This document shows positions 1 to 13,119 of a DNA stretch of 64,000 nucleotides, piece by piece (position 1 is the stretch's first letter; each line of letters begins with the position of its first letter). The notes beneath the pieces were generated by a model. It ran no database searches, was not told the DNA's origin, and worked only from the letters and a program-made list of their open reading frames with translations. The translations under genes and the position numbers were made by a program. The DNA is from Blumeriella jaapii. Its lineage: Eukaryota; Ascomycota; Leotiomycetes; Helotiales; Drepanopezizaceae. The stretch is taken from positions 496,001 to 560,000 of the forward strand of contig VWND01000009.1 in the NCBI GenBank assembly GCA_009599575.1, given 5' to 3'.

Positions 1-1019
1 TGCTTTTCGAATGAAAATTTTTACGTTTATTTTACGTGCTAACGAAATAAGGCTTGGCCACGATTTATCAAAAAATGCTTTCGTTTTTAAAAATTCAAAA
101 AAGAATTTCGCGGCGATTTTTTTGCCGAACGTTTTTAATTTTCAGTTTAATAAAGCTTCGTAAAAAAAAAAAAATATTTCGGCTGCATAACCGGCTGCAG
201 CTATTTTTAAAAAAGCTATCGAAAGGTTTATTTTAGGTTTGATTATCGCGAAGCGTCGAGCGCGGATTATTATTTTAACGGATTATATTTTTAATTTTTT
301 GCAAAACTAAGCGGTTTGGTTTTGGGTTTTTAAATTTGCGAAAAATTCGGATTTTTTTTGCTTAAAAAATAGTTTTTGCTATTTTAAGTTTTAATAAAAA
401 TTTATTTAAATAAATATACGTCTGTAAAATGCAAGCTTTTCAATTCGATTAATCGAGCTTTTCGATAAAATTTCGAGAATTTCGTAAATTAAAAAGTTTA
501 ACGAAACTTTCGTGTTTTTATCGAGTTAGATTTTTAATAAAACCGTTTGCGTATATTTTATTTATTAAAAAGTATATAATTTTAAATTTTTTATTTTAAT
601 ATTTCTGGCGAATTTATATATTATTTATATCGACGTAGCGAAGCTTTGTAAAAATTTTCTTTTTGTTTTTTACGATTAATCTGATCGTTTGCTAGTTATC
701 GTAATATACGTTTTATTTAAAAATAATATCGAATCGAAACTTTTTGAAAAAACGTTAAAATATTATTATTTTTTTTACGATCGTTATATAAGTAAATAGT
801 TCCGTTTTAATAAAAAAAGTAGTAATTATGTTTTATCGTACAGCTTTTTACAAAATAGCATTTCCGAAAAAAAAAAATATATAATTCTGAAAAAATTTTC
901 GAGTTTTTAAATCGTCGGCGAAAAAAGCGTCGGTGAAAATTATTAATTGGTTTTTTCGCTTTTTCCGATTATAAACGATTTTTAGAAATTTTGTTTTATA
1001 AAAATATCGAAGCGTTTAA

Positions 1020-1560
1020 TTGGCTGCCTCGAAATATTAGAAATTTAAATTGTAAAAAAAAAATAAAAAAACTGAAAAGCTGCGAAAGCTACGTCGGGTC
1101 GAAGCATAATAGCCGTATATAAAATTAAACCGATTTTTTTTTAATATTTTTTAATTTGCGAAAGCGTAATTACGCTTGGGTTTTTAATAAATTCGCAGAT
1201 TAAAAAAAGCGTATTTAAAAAGCGTTTTTTGCATATATTAAATTTCGTAACGATTTTTTCGATATATAAATCGTAAAGCAAAAAGACTTTTTTTTTTTTA
1301 TTTATTTCGTAAAATACGAATTTCGAAAAAATAATTTAAATTTTTTATATTCGTAAGCTCGTAGGCCTTTTTCAAACCGAAAATAATTTCGTCGGCTTTT
1401 AACGAATAAAAGGCGTGGTATAAAATTTAAATATCGTCGACGTAAAACGCTACGTATACGTTTCGCATTTCGTTAGCGAATATATAAAAATTTTCGTTTA
1501 TTAATTTGAATTTCAGCTTTTTTAAAATATTAGCGAATTCGTTATATTATAAAGCTGAAA
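1020..1560 (-). pseudogene. Copia reverse transcriptase remnant (copy I)
   Basis: The minus strand is colinear with the better-read RT of copy II at 33120-33560. That copy shows the Copia VDDI catalytic box, the KNLNYFFGICILR segment (equivalent to the family's LKYFLGIxI) and a RSDVAFAI segment. Stops interrupt every frame, so it is non-coding today. Confidence 0.75.
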
Positions 1561-4500
1561 AATCTTTTAACTTATATAAAGCTCGGTTTAGCTGTATTAT
1601 TATATTTAATTGTTTAAATTTATTAAACAAATAATACGTAATTGATTTATTTTTAAAATTTCGTTTTGTATTAACGAATATATTAATTATATTAAATTGC
1701 TTAACTTTCAGATCGAAATAAGCCGTTAGCGTTATAACCGTTCGGAAAAAACGGGCTGCGAATATAGCTGCGTATATAAAAAAAATTAAAACTTTGTTTT
1801 AAAAAAATTTTTTTACGATTAATTTCGATTTGCATCGTTTGCAATTCGCCTAAGCTATTTGTTTTGTATATAAAAACTTATTTAAATAAAATGAATTTTA
1901 TAATTTTATTTTTTTTAACAATCCTTTAGTATTTTTTGGTTTTTAAGTTTTTAATTTCGGTTTTTGCTTTTTTTTTTTAAACTGCTTTTTTTATTTGGTG
2001 GTTTTTTAATTTGTTTTAGTTTTTTTAAAACCTTCGGTAGATTATTCCGATATTGTTTTTAATCGGAAAGTTAAATGTTTTTTACCGATTTTTTTTTTAT
2101 CGAAGCCGTTATTATTGCGTGGATAGTCTAAAAATCTTTTTTATTTATTTAAATCGGCTCGTTTATTTAAAACGTATAAACGAATTCGTCGATTTATTAT
2201 TTAATAAATAAAACTATTAATTAAAAGATTTCGCATACCGTAGCGTATATTTTTGATTTATCCGGCTAATATAAAATAAAATTTGTACGATTTCGTTTAG
2301 CAGTTTTTAAAATCAGCTGCTTTTTATCGCTTATCGGAAATTTCGATTTATTTTTTTTATTTTTTTTAAATAATGCTTTTTTTTAATAATCAGCTTTGAA
2401 AAAGCTTTTAAAAGCAAGCGTTTAAATGGCTGCTTTATTTTAAATCGATTTAGCGCCTGATTTGCCGGGCGATAGCTTTTAATTATAATTTAAAAGATTG
2501 AATTGCGCGCTTTTTCGTATAGAGCCATTTTTATGCCCGCGCCGAAAATTTTTTTAAAATTTTGCTTCGTTTTATTTTATTTTGCAGTAATAAGCTTTGT
2601 TAATTTATTATTTTTTCTTAGATTTTTATAATTTTTTAACGTTTTTATCGCGTCGGTCAAAATGTTTTGAATATGTTTTATATATTTTCGATTAATAATT
2701 AATTCTGAAAATTAAAATTAATCGGTAATAGTTTTGTCGAGAAAGCTTTTATAAAAAACTATTATTTTCGAGCTTTAAACGTTTGAATCGATCGTAAAAA
2801 AAGATTCGATTATTTCGATTTTTATTAGGTTTTTTATTTTCGAAGATTTGGTTTTATTTTTTAAAATATTTAAATTTATTAATATTAAAATATTTTTTTT
2901 TTTTATCGTAGGCCTTGAAAATCTATTAAAAAGGCCTGAAATCGGTTTTGGTTCTAATAGCGGCTTCGATAGAAAAAAACTTTTATTTTTTTTTATAAAA
3001 TCTGAAAATTATTCGTTTTGTAATAATAGCTTTTTTTTTGTATTATTTTCCTTTTAGCATACCGAGTTTTGCTGGTCTGCGCCGCTATTAAAACCGTTCG
3101 TTAATATCTGATATTCAGCGTTTTAAGCTTTTTCGTTTTTCGCGTTTTCGATAAATTCTACGGTTTTTTAAAACTTTAGTCTAGTTATAAAACTTGGATT
3201 TTCACGCTTCGAAAAATAAAACTTGGATTCGTTAAATATTACGTTTCGGTTCGTAATTACACGTATTAGCTAAAGCATTTAAATTTTGTAAATATTAAAA
3301 GCGTTATATTTAATTAAATATCCGATATGTTTTTTCGGAAAAATTTTAAATTTTTTTTTATGTTTTATAGCCTTTCGATTTTTTATTATTAAATACGCAC
3401 GAGTTTCGTACGCATAAACTTTGCTTCAATTTGGTCTGAAATCGGCCGTACGCGCTTTTATAATAGCAAAATCGTAATACCGGAAATATTACTTAAATCA
3501 GCTATGCAAAATTTTATTTAAAAATTTAAATTGTTTTTTCGCAAGCGGCGATATATTATACAAATGCGCTACTGCTTTTATCGTTTCGGATCAAAAGAAA
3601 ATTAAAAATCCCGTTTTAATTTTTATTTTTATCGAACGCTTAATTATTTCTTTTTTTATTCGTTCGATCGAGCCGTTTGACTGATGCACGTAAAATAAAA
3701 TCAATTCCAGATCGATTTTTTCGCGCTCCGTTTATTTTTAATATTTCGAAATAATATTTTTTTGTTTTAAAATTACCGACGATTTGTTATTTTATCGAAT
3801 TTTGCAAATGAAAAAGTTGTATTAGCGTTTTATTTATGCGTCGAACGTTTGAAAACGGTTCAGAACGATTTTTATATTTTTCGTTTTAATAACGAAAGCT
3901 TAAATCTTTTTATTATATTCGTTTTTTATTAAAAACATTTATATCGAGCCGTTGTAAGCTTTTTTACGACTTTTGAAATAATCGTAAAAGTTTTAGCCGA
4001 TGCGAAAAAAAGGTTTGGAAAATTTGTTTTTTAATATTGCTTTTGAAATTATTTGTTTTAAATGCGTAATAACATATTTTTCGCATTCTATTTTAATTAA
4101 ACTTTTGATTTTTATTTTACGAATATTTTCGACCAGCTTTTCGAGCGCGTTTTTATTTAAATAGCCCGAACGGAAATGCTATAAACGCGCATCGTTATTC
4201 CGATCGTACGTAAACACGCTGCTTTTTTTAAATTTATAGCGCGTACGACGTTTCGGAATTGTATAAATCATCAGGCCGGGCGAATCACGTTTTAAAAAAT
4301 TTAAATTGTTACGTAGAAAATGCGAATAAAAAAAGCAATTGATTTTAATATATTTAAATATATAAAAATCGGCGATCGTCTGATATTAACGTTTTAAAAT
4401 AAAGCTTTTAAAATTCTTAGAACAAAAAGTATTATTTGATCTTTAAAACCAGTAATTTTTTTTAGCCAAAAGACTAGCGGAAATAATATTAGTAGTAAAA

Positions 4501-6499
4501 TCTGGAACGAACGCTACGTTATTAAAAATTATATTTCAGAGTTTTTTATTTTTTTTGCGAAAAGCCTTTTTTATTAAACGATTTTTTCTTCCGACGATTA
4601 AAAAATTTTGTATACTTATATAAACGCTGTTGGTAGGGTTATTAATTTTTTTATAAGATTTTTCGATAAAAAAGTTTTTGTTATTTATTAAATAAGTTTT
4701 AAAATAATTATTAAAAAAAGTATTTTTATTCAGAAAATAATATTAACTAAGTTTTAAAATCAAAACGTTAATTCCGAAATGCTTTTTTTTAATCGCATTA
4801 AAATAAAAAAAACAGAAAGTTGCGGTGAAAAACTTTTTTTTAATCGTTTTTAAAAATTGATTTTGAAATCTGTTTTGGCTTGTTTATTAAAATTTTAAAG
4901 ATTTTGTTAATTGCGATTATTTAAATATTTTTTTTATTTAAAACTTTTAAAGCTTTTTTATAATTAAAAAACAGCTTTTTTCGTATTTCAGCGATTTTTT
5001 ATTTATTTAAAAAATTAAAAAAAGTTTTTTTTTTTACGACGATTATTTATTGCGTACAAAAGCTTTTTATAATCGGTTGAGAAATAAAAATAACGCTTTT
5101 TAAAAGTGTCGCATAAGCAGTTATACTTTTTTTCTTTTTTTTTTTTTGCTTTTTCCTTTTTTTTTTTTTCCACGATTTTTCGAAATATCGTTGTTTTTAA
5201 AATCGAAAAAAAAAAAATAGCGAAAACTCCGATTTTTCGGCTTGAATTATCGAATCTTCGGTTGTTTTTAAAAAAAAATTATAAAGCTTAATTTAATTAA
5301 AATCTTTTTTATAAAAAAAAACCGGCAAATTCGTTTTTTAAATACTTAGCTTTTTTGCCGTTCGCTTATTATAAATTAATATATGCGGCGATTGCGTCGA
5401 AAAAATCGATAGCAGCGTAGCGGCTATTTATATTAAAAATCTTATATTTGACAGCTGTTTTATAAGCGGTTTGCTATTTTTTTATTTATTCGGTTATATT
5501 TACTTTTTCGTTATACGCTTTGCGAAAAGTGTTTTTATAATTAAATCTGACGGAGCTAATTACGGAAAAGTATACAAAAGCAATATTTTTTTTTAAAATA
5601 CAAACGAATACTTAAAATGATTTTTGCTTTTTTTTATAATATAAATCTTTGATTTTTCGTATACTTTTATTTATTAACGAATTTTTTTTGTAAATTAATA
5701 TGGAAAATGGCGCCGTACGCTTTTTTATTATTAATAGCGTTAATTTTCGATTAAGCAATTGCAAAGTTTATTAAATTGGTTTTTATAATTAAAAAGATTT
5801 AATCGAGTAATTTCTGATAGGCAGTAACGTATTTTTATTATTTTTTAAGCTTTTTTAAATAGTTTTTCGAAAAATAATCGATTTTATTTTTCAAATCGTC
5901 GAATATTAAATTAGCTGATTAAGGTTTGTCGAAAGAGTTATTAATCGTAACGGCGGCTTTTTTTTGCCTCGGTTATGCTATTGTATTCGGCGTATTTTCG
6001 ATCGTAGTTTGCTTGGCGCTTTTTGTTTTTTTAATCGATAAATTAATAAAAAAAACTGTTTTTATAATCGTTTATTAATAAAAAAACGAAATGAAAAATT
6101 AAAATCGGTGTAATCGAAAGGAAAAATCTTTGATCGGTGAAATTTGTACGTTTTTAACCAGAAAATTTACGATTTTAAATCGTAAAAAAAAACTTTTTTT
6201 TTCGTAAAAGCCGATATATTGTTTTCGTTATAAAAGATCGATTAACTGGATTAAAAAAAGTAAAAAAATAAAAATAAGATTTATAAATTAAAAAAATCGA
6301 AAAATTAATGCTTTTCGCATTTTTTATAATCTTTTATCGATTCGTAATCTTTTGCCAAATAAAGAAAACTTTGCAAAATATAATTTTCCACGAATATCTT
6401 TTGATAATTCGAATAAATTAACCGGTAAAAGCTTTCAACGAGTTTTTTAGCGTATGTATTGCAGAAAAAAGCTTATTAATTGGCTCCGAAGCTTATAAC

Positions 6500-6801
6500 T
6501 GTCGTGCATAGCCGAATAGTCGGTAAAAACCTTTATCGAAGGCTGGGACGGATAAATTATATACAATAAAATATTATTTATATTATTCTAAATTTGATTA
6601 GCGAGCTTTCCGCAAAAAACGAAAGGTTCGGGCTCGCTTAATTAATCGCTCGGAAAAACTAGTCTCCGAAAAAGCTCGTTATCACGTGATTACGAGCCTT
6701 TCCGAGCTCCAGAAACATTTAATTACTGAAAGCGTACAGGAAAAATGAATCTGGAACAAAAGAAATGAAAGGAAATAAAGGAATGTAAATATAGCGCAAC
6801 A
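6500..6801 (-). repeat. 5' LTR of Copia copy I
   Basis: 302 bp, the same length as the 5' LTR of Copia copy II (27808-28109), in reverse orientation. On the plus strand it starts TGTCGTGC and ends GCGCAACA, giving the canonical TG...CA ends. It keeps a CACGTG palindrome at 6683-6688. Confidence 0.9.
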
Positions 6802-6959
6802 AATCAACAACTGCAGAAGGCAGAGATTGCTAAGGAAAAAAAGCCTTATATATATAATAGTTCACAGTTGATGGGAAACCCACCAGAAGACCAAAGAGCT
6901 TGCAGCTATACGTAGTTGCTGGAGTGATATACGAGATGGCAAAAGAATAAATCGTTATA
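6802..6959 (-). repeat. Gypsy copy A 3' LTR, truncated by Copia insertion
   Basis: Matches the right half (plus-strand sense) of the LTRs at 21163-21427 and 27314-27577. The rest of this LTR lies left of Copia copy I, outside the window. The terminal TGTAACG/CGTCACA inverted repeat is RIP-altered to CGTTATA at 6953-6959. Confidence 0.82.
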
Positions 6960-7202
6960 TTATTTTTCCGTCCGAAAAAAGCGCGCTTTCGAGCTTTTAT
7001 TTATTAGTACGTCGTTATCCAAATAATCGTACGAGTTTAAACCTTCGGAATACGCTTTTAGCCAGTTTATAAGTTTTGCAGAAAGACCGGGGAGCTTTTT
7101 ATGCGCTAAGTGAAAATCGCGCATTTTTAAAAAAACGTATATAAAGTCAGACGCGAAATATTACGTAAGATTTTTATTTAAGCTTATTTAAAAAGTTTTG
7201 TA

Positions 7203-7484
7203 TTAAAAGGTTTTTCGCTGCATTCGATAAGCGATTAATTTTTCGATTTCGTATTTAAGCTTATTAATTATATTAATAAATTCAAAAGCTAAATTAATTT
7301 GTTTTGAAAGCGCGTCGTCAGCTGTTTTGCGCAGTCGATTAGCGTGAAAAACTGGATGTACGTTTATAATATTAAAAAGGTTTAGTTTAAATGCGTTATC
7401 GAAAATTTTGGCTATAATTTTAAAAAGGCCGTTTGTAAAGTTGTCGAGCTTGCGAAAAGGCCGGAAAGTCGAAAATAGACGCAT
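7203..7484 (-). pseudogene. Gypsy pol C-terminus with chromodomain-like start (copy A)
   Basis: A 93-codon open stretch ending in the integrase tail. It shows the VHPVFHANRLRKTADDAL segment, equivalent to the chromovirus 'HPVFHvSlLRpa' motif, followed by YEIEKLIAYRMQRKTF, which aligns with the first strand of a retroelement chromodomain (YEVEEIL...). The same segment recurs at 19774-19992, 21629-21952 and 45568-45849, which defines the family. A stop follows the last residue, so it is a fragment. Confidence 0.8.
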
Positions 7485-8327
7485 ATCGAGCTAAACGTAA
7501 TCGCTAACGTTAAAATCGATCGCGCGGCGAAATTTATTCGTATTTTTTTTTATTTTATCGTAAGTTTATTAAAAGTACGATTTGGCAAGATTTTAAGCGT
7601 CGTAATAACGGCGAGCGTACGCACGAGCTTCGTTTGCGTTTAATTTGTGTAAAAGATTAAAAAAAAGAAAAATATCAAGCTTTCAGTTTTAATTGGTATG
7701 GAAAATATAATCGTATACAATTTTAAAAAATAAAAGGTTATTTAGACTTTCGTAAAAAAAAACTATTTAAGCGAAATCCATTATTAAAAGAAATTCGTTT
7801 TAATCGTTTTAATAAAAGTTTACGAAGGGTCGAAAGCGTTTTTGCAGGTATTAGTTGTAAATTTCGATTTGACCGTCGGTTTCGGAATAAACGGCTGTCG
7901 AAAGCTTTAGTTGCGTATCGAATATTTTGTTTAATTTAAATCAGAAAATAAATTAATATTAAAAGCTACGATCGCTAATAATATTTTTTAAAAAGTTAAA
8001 ATACTTATATACGTAGAATATATATAATTTAGCGAAGCTTTGAGCGTCGATATTTTTATAACAAAAAATCGAAATAATTTGCTTGGAAAAGCGATTTATT
8101 ATTACGAATATGTTATTATAATCGTATTTGTTTTTATTAAAATTGCAAAAATTTATTATAACGTGTTTTTAAAAATGGTTAAAAACAGAAAGAAATTAAA
8201 AAAGACCGGGGCGCTTATTTTTTAAAACAAAATTTCTTCGATAAGCGTAGCAATTACGATAATATTATTTTACAAAAGCTGTTATACTTCGCTAATAATA
8301 TTAGTTCGAAAACAATTGCGTAGTTTT
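7485..8327 (-). pseudogene. Gypsy integrase remnant (copy A, downstream part)
   Basis: Heavily RIP-mutated internal sequence colinear with 21953-22785 of copy B and with part of copy C. No frame longer than about 60 codons survives. By position in the element it is integrase. It ends at the E2 insertion; the last five bases (GTTTT, 8323-8327) are the E2 target-site duplication. Confidence 0.65.
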
Positions 8328-8612
8328 TGTTACGATCCTGGCCAGTGGTAGTTGCCAGTGGTATGGTTGCCAGTGGTATGGTTGCCAGTGGTATGGTTGC
8401 CAGTGGTATGGTTGCTGGTGGTGTTGGATTAAGGTTTGGGGCACGGACCACCTCGGCCATTAGGCCTCGCGCTAAGTCACGTGACCCATAAGCGCAACCC
8501 ATTGTATATAAAGTTCGCGACCCCGAGCATTCTAGCTCGGTGTTTTTTTTTTAATTTACATGCGTACCTTTTGGTTTATATTATTCCGATCATTTTTAAG
8601 CTAGCTGTGATA
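8328..8612 (+). repeat. 5' LTR of E2
   Basis: 285 bp, starts TGTTACGATCC and ends TGATA (CA changed to TA). It carries about four tandem copies of a 15-bp unit (GTTGCCAGTGGTATG) at about 8348-8412, a CACGTG palindrome at 8478-8483 and a TATATAAA box at 8515-8522. Its distal half shows C-to-T changes relative to the 3' LTR. Confidence 0.92.
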
Positions 8613-8646
8613 TAAAAAAAGACTAAACAACCTTCGCTGGGAAGCT

Positions 8647-9189
8647 TTGTATCCACGGTTAAGAATTCGATCTGCCTTTGCAATTCGATCTTTTTTCAGG
8701 CCGCTCGTACCGACGTTTATTTATCGGTGCTTTAATCAGAACTCTTTTTTACTAATTTTGTTTCCAGAAAAAGCTGGAGTTTTTCTTTTCCATCAATTCG
8801 ATTTGCTTCTGCAATTCGAATCGCCCCTTTTTAACACACCTTATGCTTTCCTTATAAGTCGACGCGGCATCCGAAAACGAACGCAATTCGTACGATTCGG
8901 CTTCGAGTCAGCACTTTTACTTTCTGCTTTCGCTTTTGGCGCTTTCGCATTTTTATTCGTTTCAGGCTTTTTTAACGATTTTGGCAGCGAGTTTTTATTT
9001 TACGACTTTTTTACCGAACCACAATTATTTGCAGCCGACTTATTTGCTGGATCTTTTCGTTTTACGATCGAATTTAAAATCGAGTTGTACGACGCTAACA
9101 CCTTAGTACTTCTAAACCGACGAATGCTTTTACGACTGCTTAGCATGTTTGCCAACGCTAAAAGATTTACTGCGGCCCAGCAGTTTTAA
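8647..9189 (+). pseudogene. Possible gag N-terminal remnant of E2
   Basis: A 180-codon open stretch directly after the 5' LTR, where gag belongs. It is less AT-rich than the DNA around it and rich in Phe, Leu and Arg, but matches no gag motif I can name, so the assignment rests on position. The unusual openness may reflect local escape from RIP, or the true gag frame may be another one. The recognisable gag zinc knuckle lies further on at 10126-10167. Confidence 0.45.
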
Positions 9190-10125
9190 ATCGCTCAGAT
9201 GATCGTTCAAGCTATCGCCGCCGCTCGCCCTCCAGCCTTTTTCGCTAATATCGCCCGCGACGCTTTCTTTCCATTTCGAACTTCGCGCGTTTTCACCGCA
9301 AACTTTTAATTAATTCCCGAATATTACTTTCCCGTCCTCGATTTAGCTATTCCTCGAGTCGAATTATTTAAAATTAAATATTTTCGCTACGCTTTCAGCG
9401 ATTATTAAAAAAAGATTAAATATAACGCATAGAAAATAAATATAAAGCTGTTTATTAAAAAGTATTTAAAAAATTTTATATAAAGCATAAACTAAGCCAA
9501 AGTATATTTCAAATACATTATTAGAAAAGCAAAAACTATTATTTTAAAGTATTTGAACCTCGAATTTTATAACCAAGCCTAATCGGTCCGAAACGTTTTT
9601 CGTATTTTTGATTAACGCTTTTTTGATTACAACCGCGTCTAGTCTGCTAAATTGCAATATAATAAGCTTTATATAAACAACGGTTAGACTTATAATAACT
9701 TTCGTTTTTTATTTATCCGTTACGCAATTATTAGCAAAATTGCTAAAAACCGTTGATTTAAAAATATATACGAAAAAGTTATTTCTATTCTTAAGCACGA
9801 TTTTCGAATAGAAAAGTATAAAATAAATAGCGATTATATTGCTTTAGACGAGTTCTTGGCCGTTGCGAATAAAAAATCACGTAATATCCGAGCTAAAAAA
9901 ATAACTTTTACCCGTCGCATAAGCTATTTTTTCTTTGCTATAGCTTTTGCTAATCAGGATTCTAAGCGTATTCCCGGTATTCTCAAGGCCTTTTAGCGTT
10001 TTATTTCTTTAGCCCTTTTTGTTCGCACAGCTTTTCTTTTTTTTGGCAAAGATTTTTACGAACGTATAGCTGCTATTTTTGCCACCTTCGGTTTTCTCCG
10101 TTTGGCTGCGCGTTTTTTTAGCGCT

Positions 10126-10167
10126 TATTATAACTGCGGCAAGCCCGGCCATTTCGCAGACGTTTGC
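10126..10167 (+). pseudogene. Gag CCHC zinc knuckle of E2, first Cys mutated
   Basis: Reads YYNCGKPGHFADVC, i.e. C-x2-C-x4-H-x4-C with the first Cys codon (TGT) changed to TAT, a G-to-A transition. The knuckle normally binds packaged RNA. This one change breaks zinc coordination. Confidence 0.8.
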
Positions 10168-10390
10168 CTCGACGCTAAGCTTAATCGCAAAATCGCCGAA
10201 ATAATTATCGACGAAAAACAAAACGATTTATTAAAAAACTCTTAAGCCGTGGCAAAAACTTTTATTATAACAAAAGATTCGATTTGTAAAAAAATTTAAA
10301 ATTTAATTAGCGCTTTTTAATAAAAAAGCGACAGTTTTTAATTTTTATAAAACTAACACGTAATAGATTATATATTAAAACACTTGCATA

Positions 10391-10680
10391 TATCGATAAC
10401 GGAGCTAATATTTTCGGTGCGATTAAAACTTTTTTAGCGTATTAATTTTCTTAATATTTCGGAGTAAGTTTTATTCGGCTATATAAATCTATTATACTCA
10501 CCGGCTATAATAGCGAGCCGGAAAAGCTTATTTTTTCTGCTATTTTTTTTTCTTTTACGATTAACCGACGTCGTATAAATTTTTCTTTTCTGGTTATAAA
10601 CCTGAGCTTTACCGACGTTTTTATTGGTCGCAAATTTTTATAACACTACGATTTAAAGCAAGCGTACGGCCAAAAAAAAA
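10391..10680 (+). pseudogene. Retropepsin-like protease remnant of E2
   Basis: The stretch YIDNGANIF at about 10388-10414 fits a retroviral-type aspartic protease active site (D-S/T-G-A) with Ser/Thr changed to Asn. It lies between the zinc knuckle and RT, the expected place. Confidence 0.6.
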
Positions 10681-11384
10681 ACAAAATAAAATGGCCATTC
10701 GATATATTTATTATTTCTTATTTCAACGAACAATTGTTCGTCGATTTCAATTAGCGAAAAAAGCCCAAAATGCTTAGTCGTATATATTAAAAAAATGCAG
10801 ATAAACGAGACAGCGTAATAGAAGCTTTACATATTTCTGCCAGTATTTCTGCAACGATTAAAAAGGCCTATTTAGGCTTTGGAACTGGTAGACCCTCCAT
10901 ATTTATACGAAATTTTAAAAGCAGTTTAAACAAAATAGAAAAGTTTTTTATTAGCAGCTTTAAACCGACCAAACCGGTCCTTTTAACCGGGCCAATTGCT
11001 ACCTCTTTTATTTCCAATTACAATATTAGCTGTATTTCCGCCTTTGCATTCAACGCTTTGCAAACACGTTACGAAAAGCGAATACGAGCCGCGAAAAAAA
11101 AAGAGTTACCACTATCCAGCGATTGCACGTTTATTACTTTTATATATAATATAAATAAAAAACGTTCCCGCCGTGCGAAAATCGCCGAATCTAAAAAAGT
11201 TATATAGCTCGCGGCAATAAAAAGTATTTCCGTTCCCGACGTTTTGCAAGCCAAATATAACGACAACGTGGTTTTTATAAAAAAGCTTTTTCTAATTTAA
11301 TATTCGAAGTTCGAAAAACTGTTTTATAAGCAAAAAAGCGATAAGCTCGCTTTCCGCCGCTTCGGTATAAATTACAAAATATAT

Positions 11385-12700
11385 TTGGCCACGGAAAATA
11401 CGCTTTTTATAAAACCATTCAGACGCTTTACGAATAAACAGCTTATAAAAATCAAAAGCTATATTTTCGACAATTTGCATAAAAGTTTTATTAAATCTTT
11501 TAATGCTTTTTTCGCCGCTCCGATTTTATTTATTAAAAAGTCAAACGGCTTTATACGCTTATATATCGATTACCGCAAGCTTAACGATTTTACGAAAAAG
11601 GATTTTTACCTTTTGCTTTTAATCGACGAAATGCTAGCGCGAATTATTAAAGCCAAAGTATTTACGAAAATTAATATTTAATAAATATTTAATCGAGTTC
11701 GGATATCCGAAAAATCTAAAAAACTGATCAGTTTCCGTATCCGATATAATATATACAAATATAAAATCCTTTCGTTCGGCTTTATTAATAGGCCCGTTAT
11801 ATTTCAACGCTTTATTAATAATATTTTTATAAAATATTTAAATAATTTCTGTTCGGCGTATTTTAACGATATTTTTATTTACTTCGCGAATAATTTAAAA
11901 TATAAGATTTACGTTAAAAAGATTTTATCGATTTTAAAAAAACACGGCCTGAAAACTGATATTAAAAAATGCGAATTTAATATTACGAAAACTAAATTTT
12001 TAAGTTTCGTTATTAATATTTAAAGTATTAAAATAAACCCGGAAAAAATCGCTATTATTAAAAACTGGTAATATGCAGCGAATATGCGAGGCGTGCAAAG
12101 CTTTTTAAGCTTTTGCAATTTCTACAAACGTTTTATAGCCGGCTACAGCCGTATTTGCCGCTTTTTTATTGCTTTTATAAGCAAAAACGTTTTTTTCGTA
12201 TTCGAAAAAAAGCAGAAAAACGTATAGGAAGCATTGCGCAAAACTTTGCTAAATGCTTCCATCCTGTGCTATTACGATTTTTATAAGCAAACGCGCTTGG
12301 AAACCGATTCTTTTAATAAGATAGTGGCTGGCGTATTATCGCAATTATAAAAAAATAACTTTTATTATCCGGTCGGTTTTTTTTCCAAGATTATAATCGA
12401 CGCCGAGCTTAATTATCCGATTTATAATAAAAAGCTTTTCGTTATTTTTCGCTTTTTTAAAAACTATAAGCCGGAGCTGTTGAACGTTTAAAAAAACGTA
12501 TATATATATATCGATTACCGCGCTTTGAAATATTTTATAATAATTAAAAACTTTTCGGCCCGATAAATTCGATAGGCCGAGTTTTTCGCCGATTTTTATT
12601 TTACAATTATATACCGGTCGGAAATTACTAATACGTTCGCTAATACTTTTTTTCGCAAAAACCAGAATATTTTTCTATTGGAAGCACGATAGCGAGCAGC
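11385..12700 (+). pseudogene. Reverse transcriptase and RNase H remnant of E2
   Basis: An open part (11385-11681) contains ILFIKKSNGFIRLYIDYRKLN, the Gypsy RT fingers motif (vkKkdGslRlciDYRkLN), followed by palm and thumb sequence with stops. Around 12360-12540 the reading resembles RNase H (FSKI...ELNYPIYNKKLF...ALKYF). Frames break at TAA/TAG codons that would be TGG, CAA or CAG before RIP. Confidence 0.78.
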
Positions 12701-13119
12701 TCGGAAGCAGCAGATGCTTTCCGACGATAAATTAAATTTTCAGATTTTAAAAAAAATAGCTGCTAAAAGCATAACCACGCTAGCGCTTATAAAAATAGCT
12801 TCCGATAAGCACGATAACGACGGCACTTTTTTCGAAAAAAACAGCGAAAGCGAAAAAAATAAAATGTTTACAAAAAAACCCGCAGACTTAATTTTCGTAA
12901 TCGCGTACGATATGCATAGTTATACAATTATAAACGATTTGCTGCAAGCTAATAAAAACTTTTTTTTTTTCGAAGCGCAACGAGCGCAAGCCCGCAATTA
13001 TAGCCTTGACTATTAACTGCGACAAAACAAATTGTTTTTTCAAAGCAGATTGATAATATTTTTGAAATCTCTCGAATTGCGAACCTTTTTAATCCGATAT
13101 ATTTACGAACAGCTTTGCG

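Larger units (their letters stand above)
1..6801 (-). mobile_element. Ty1/Copia LTR retrotransposon, copy I (5' part, runs off left edge, RIP-degraded)
   Basis: Reverse-complement copy of the complete Copia element at 27808-36052; position 1 corresponds to about 34620 there. Its 5' LTR is 6500-6801 and the 3' LTR lies outside the window. Reading leftwards it holds gag, integrase and reverse transcriptase remnants, all full of stops. It was inserted into the 3' LTR of Gypsy copy A, whose sequence resumes at 6802. The two Copia copies differ mainly by C/T and G/A transitions, as RIP predicts. Confidence 0.88.

Noticed and set aside
8348..8412. Regularly spaced short repeat that could suggest a CRISPR-like array
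   Set aside because: The units are contiguous 15-mers without spacers, inside an LTR of a eukaryotic element.
8254..8502. Open frames with TIPLA-type peptide repeats (also 14315-14664)
   Set aside because: They translate the 15-bp tandem repeat of the E2 LTR; not genes.
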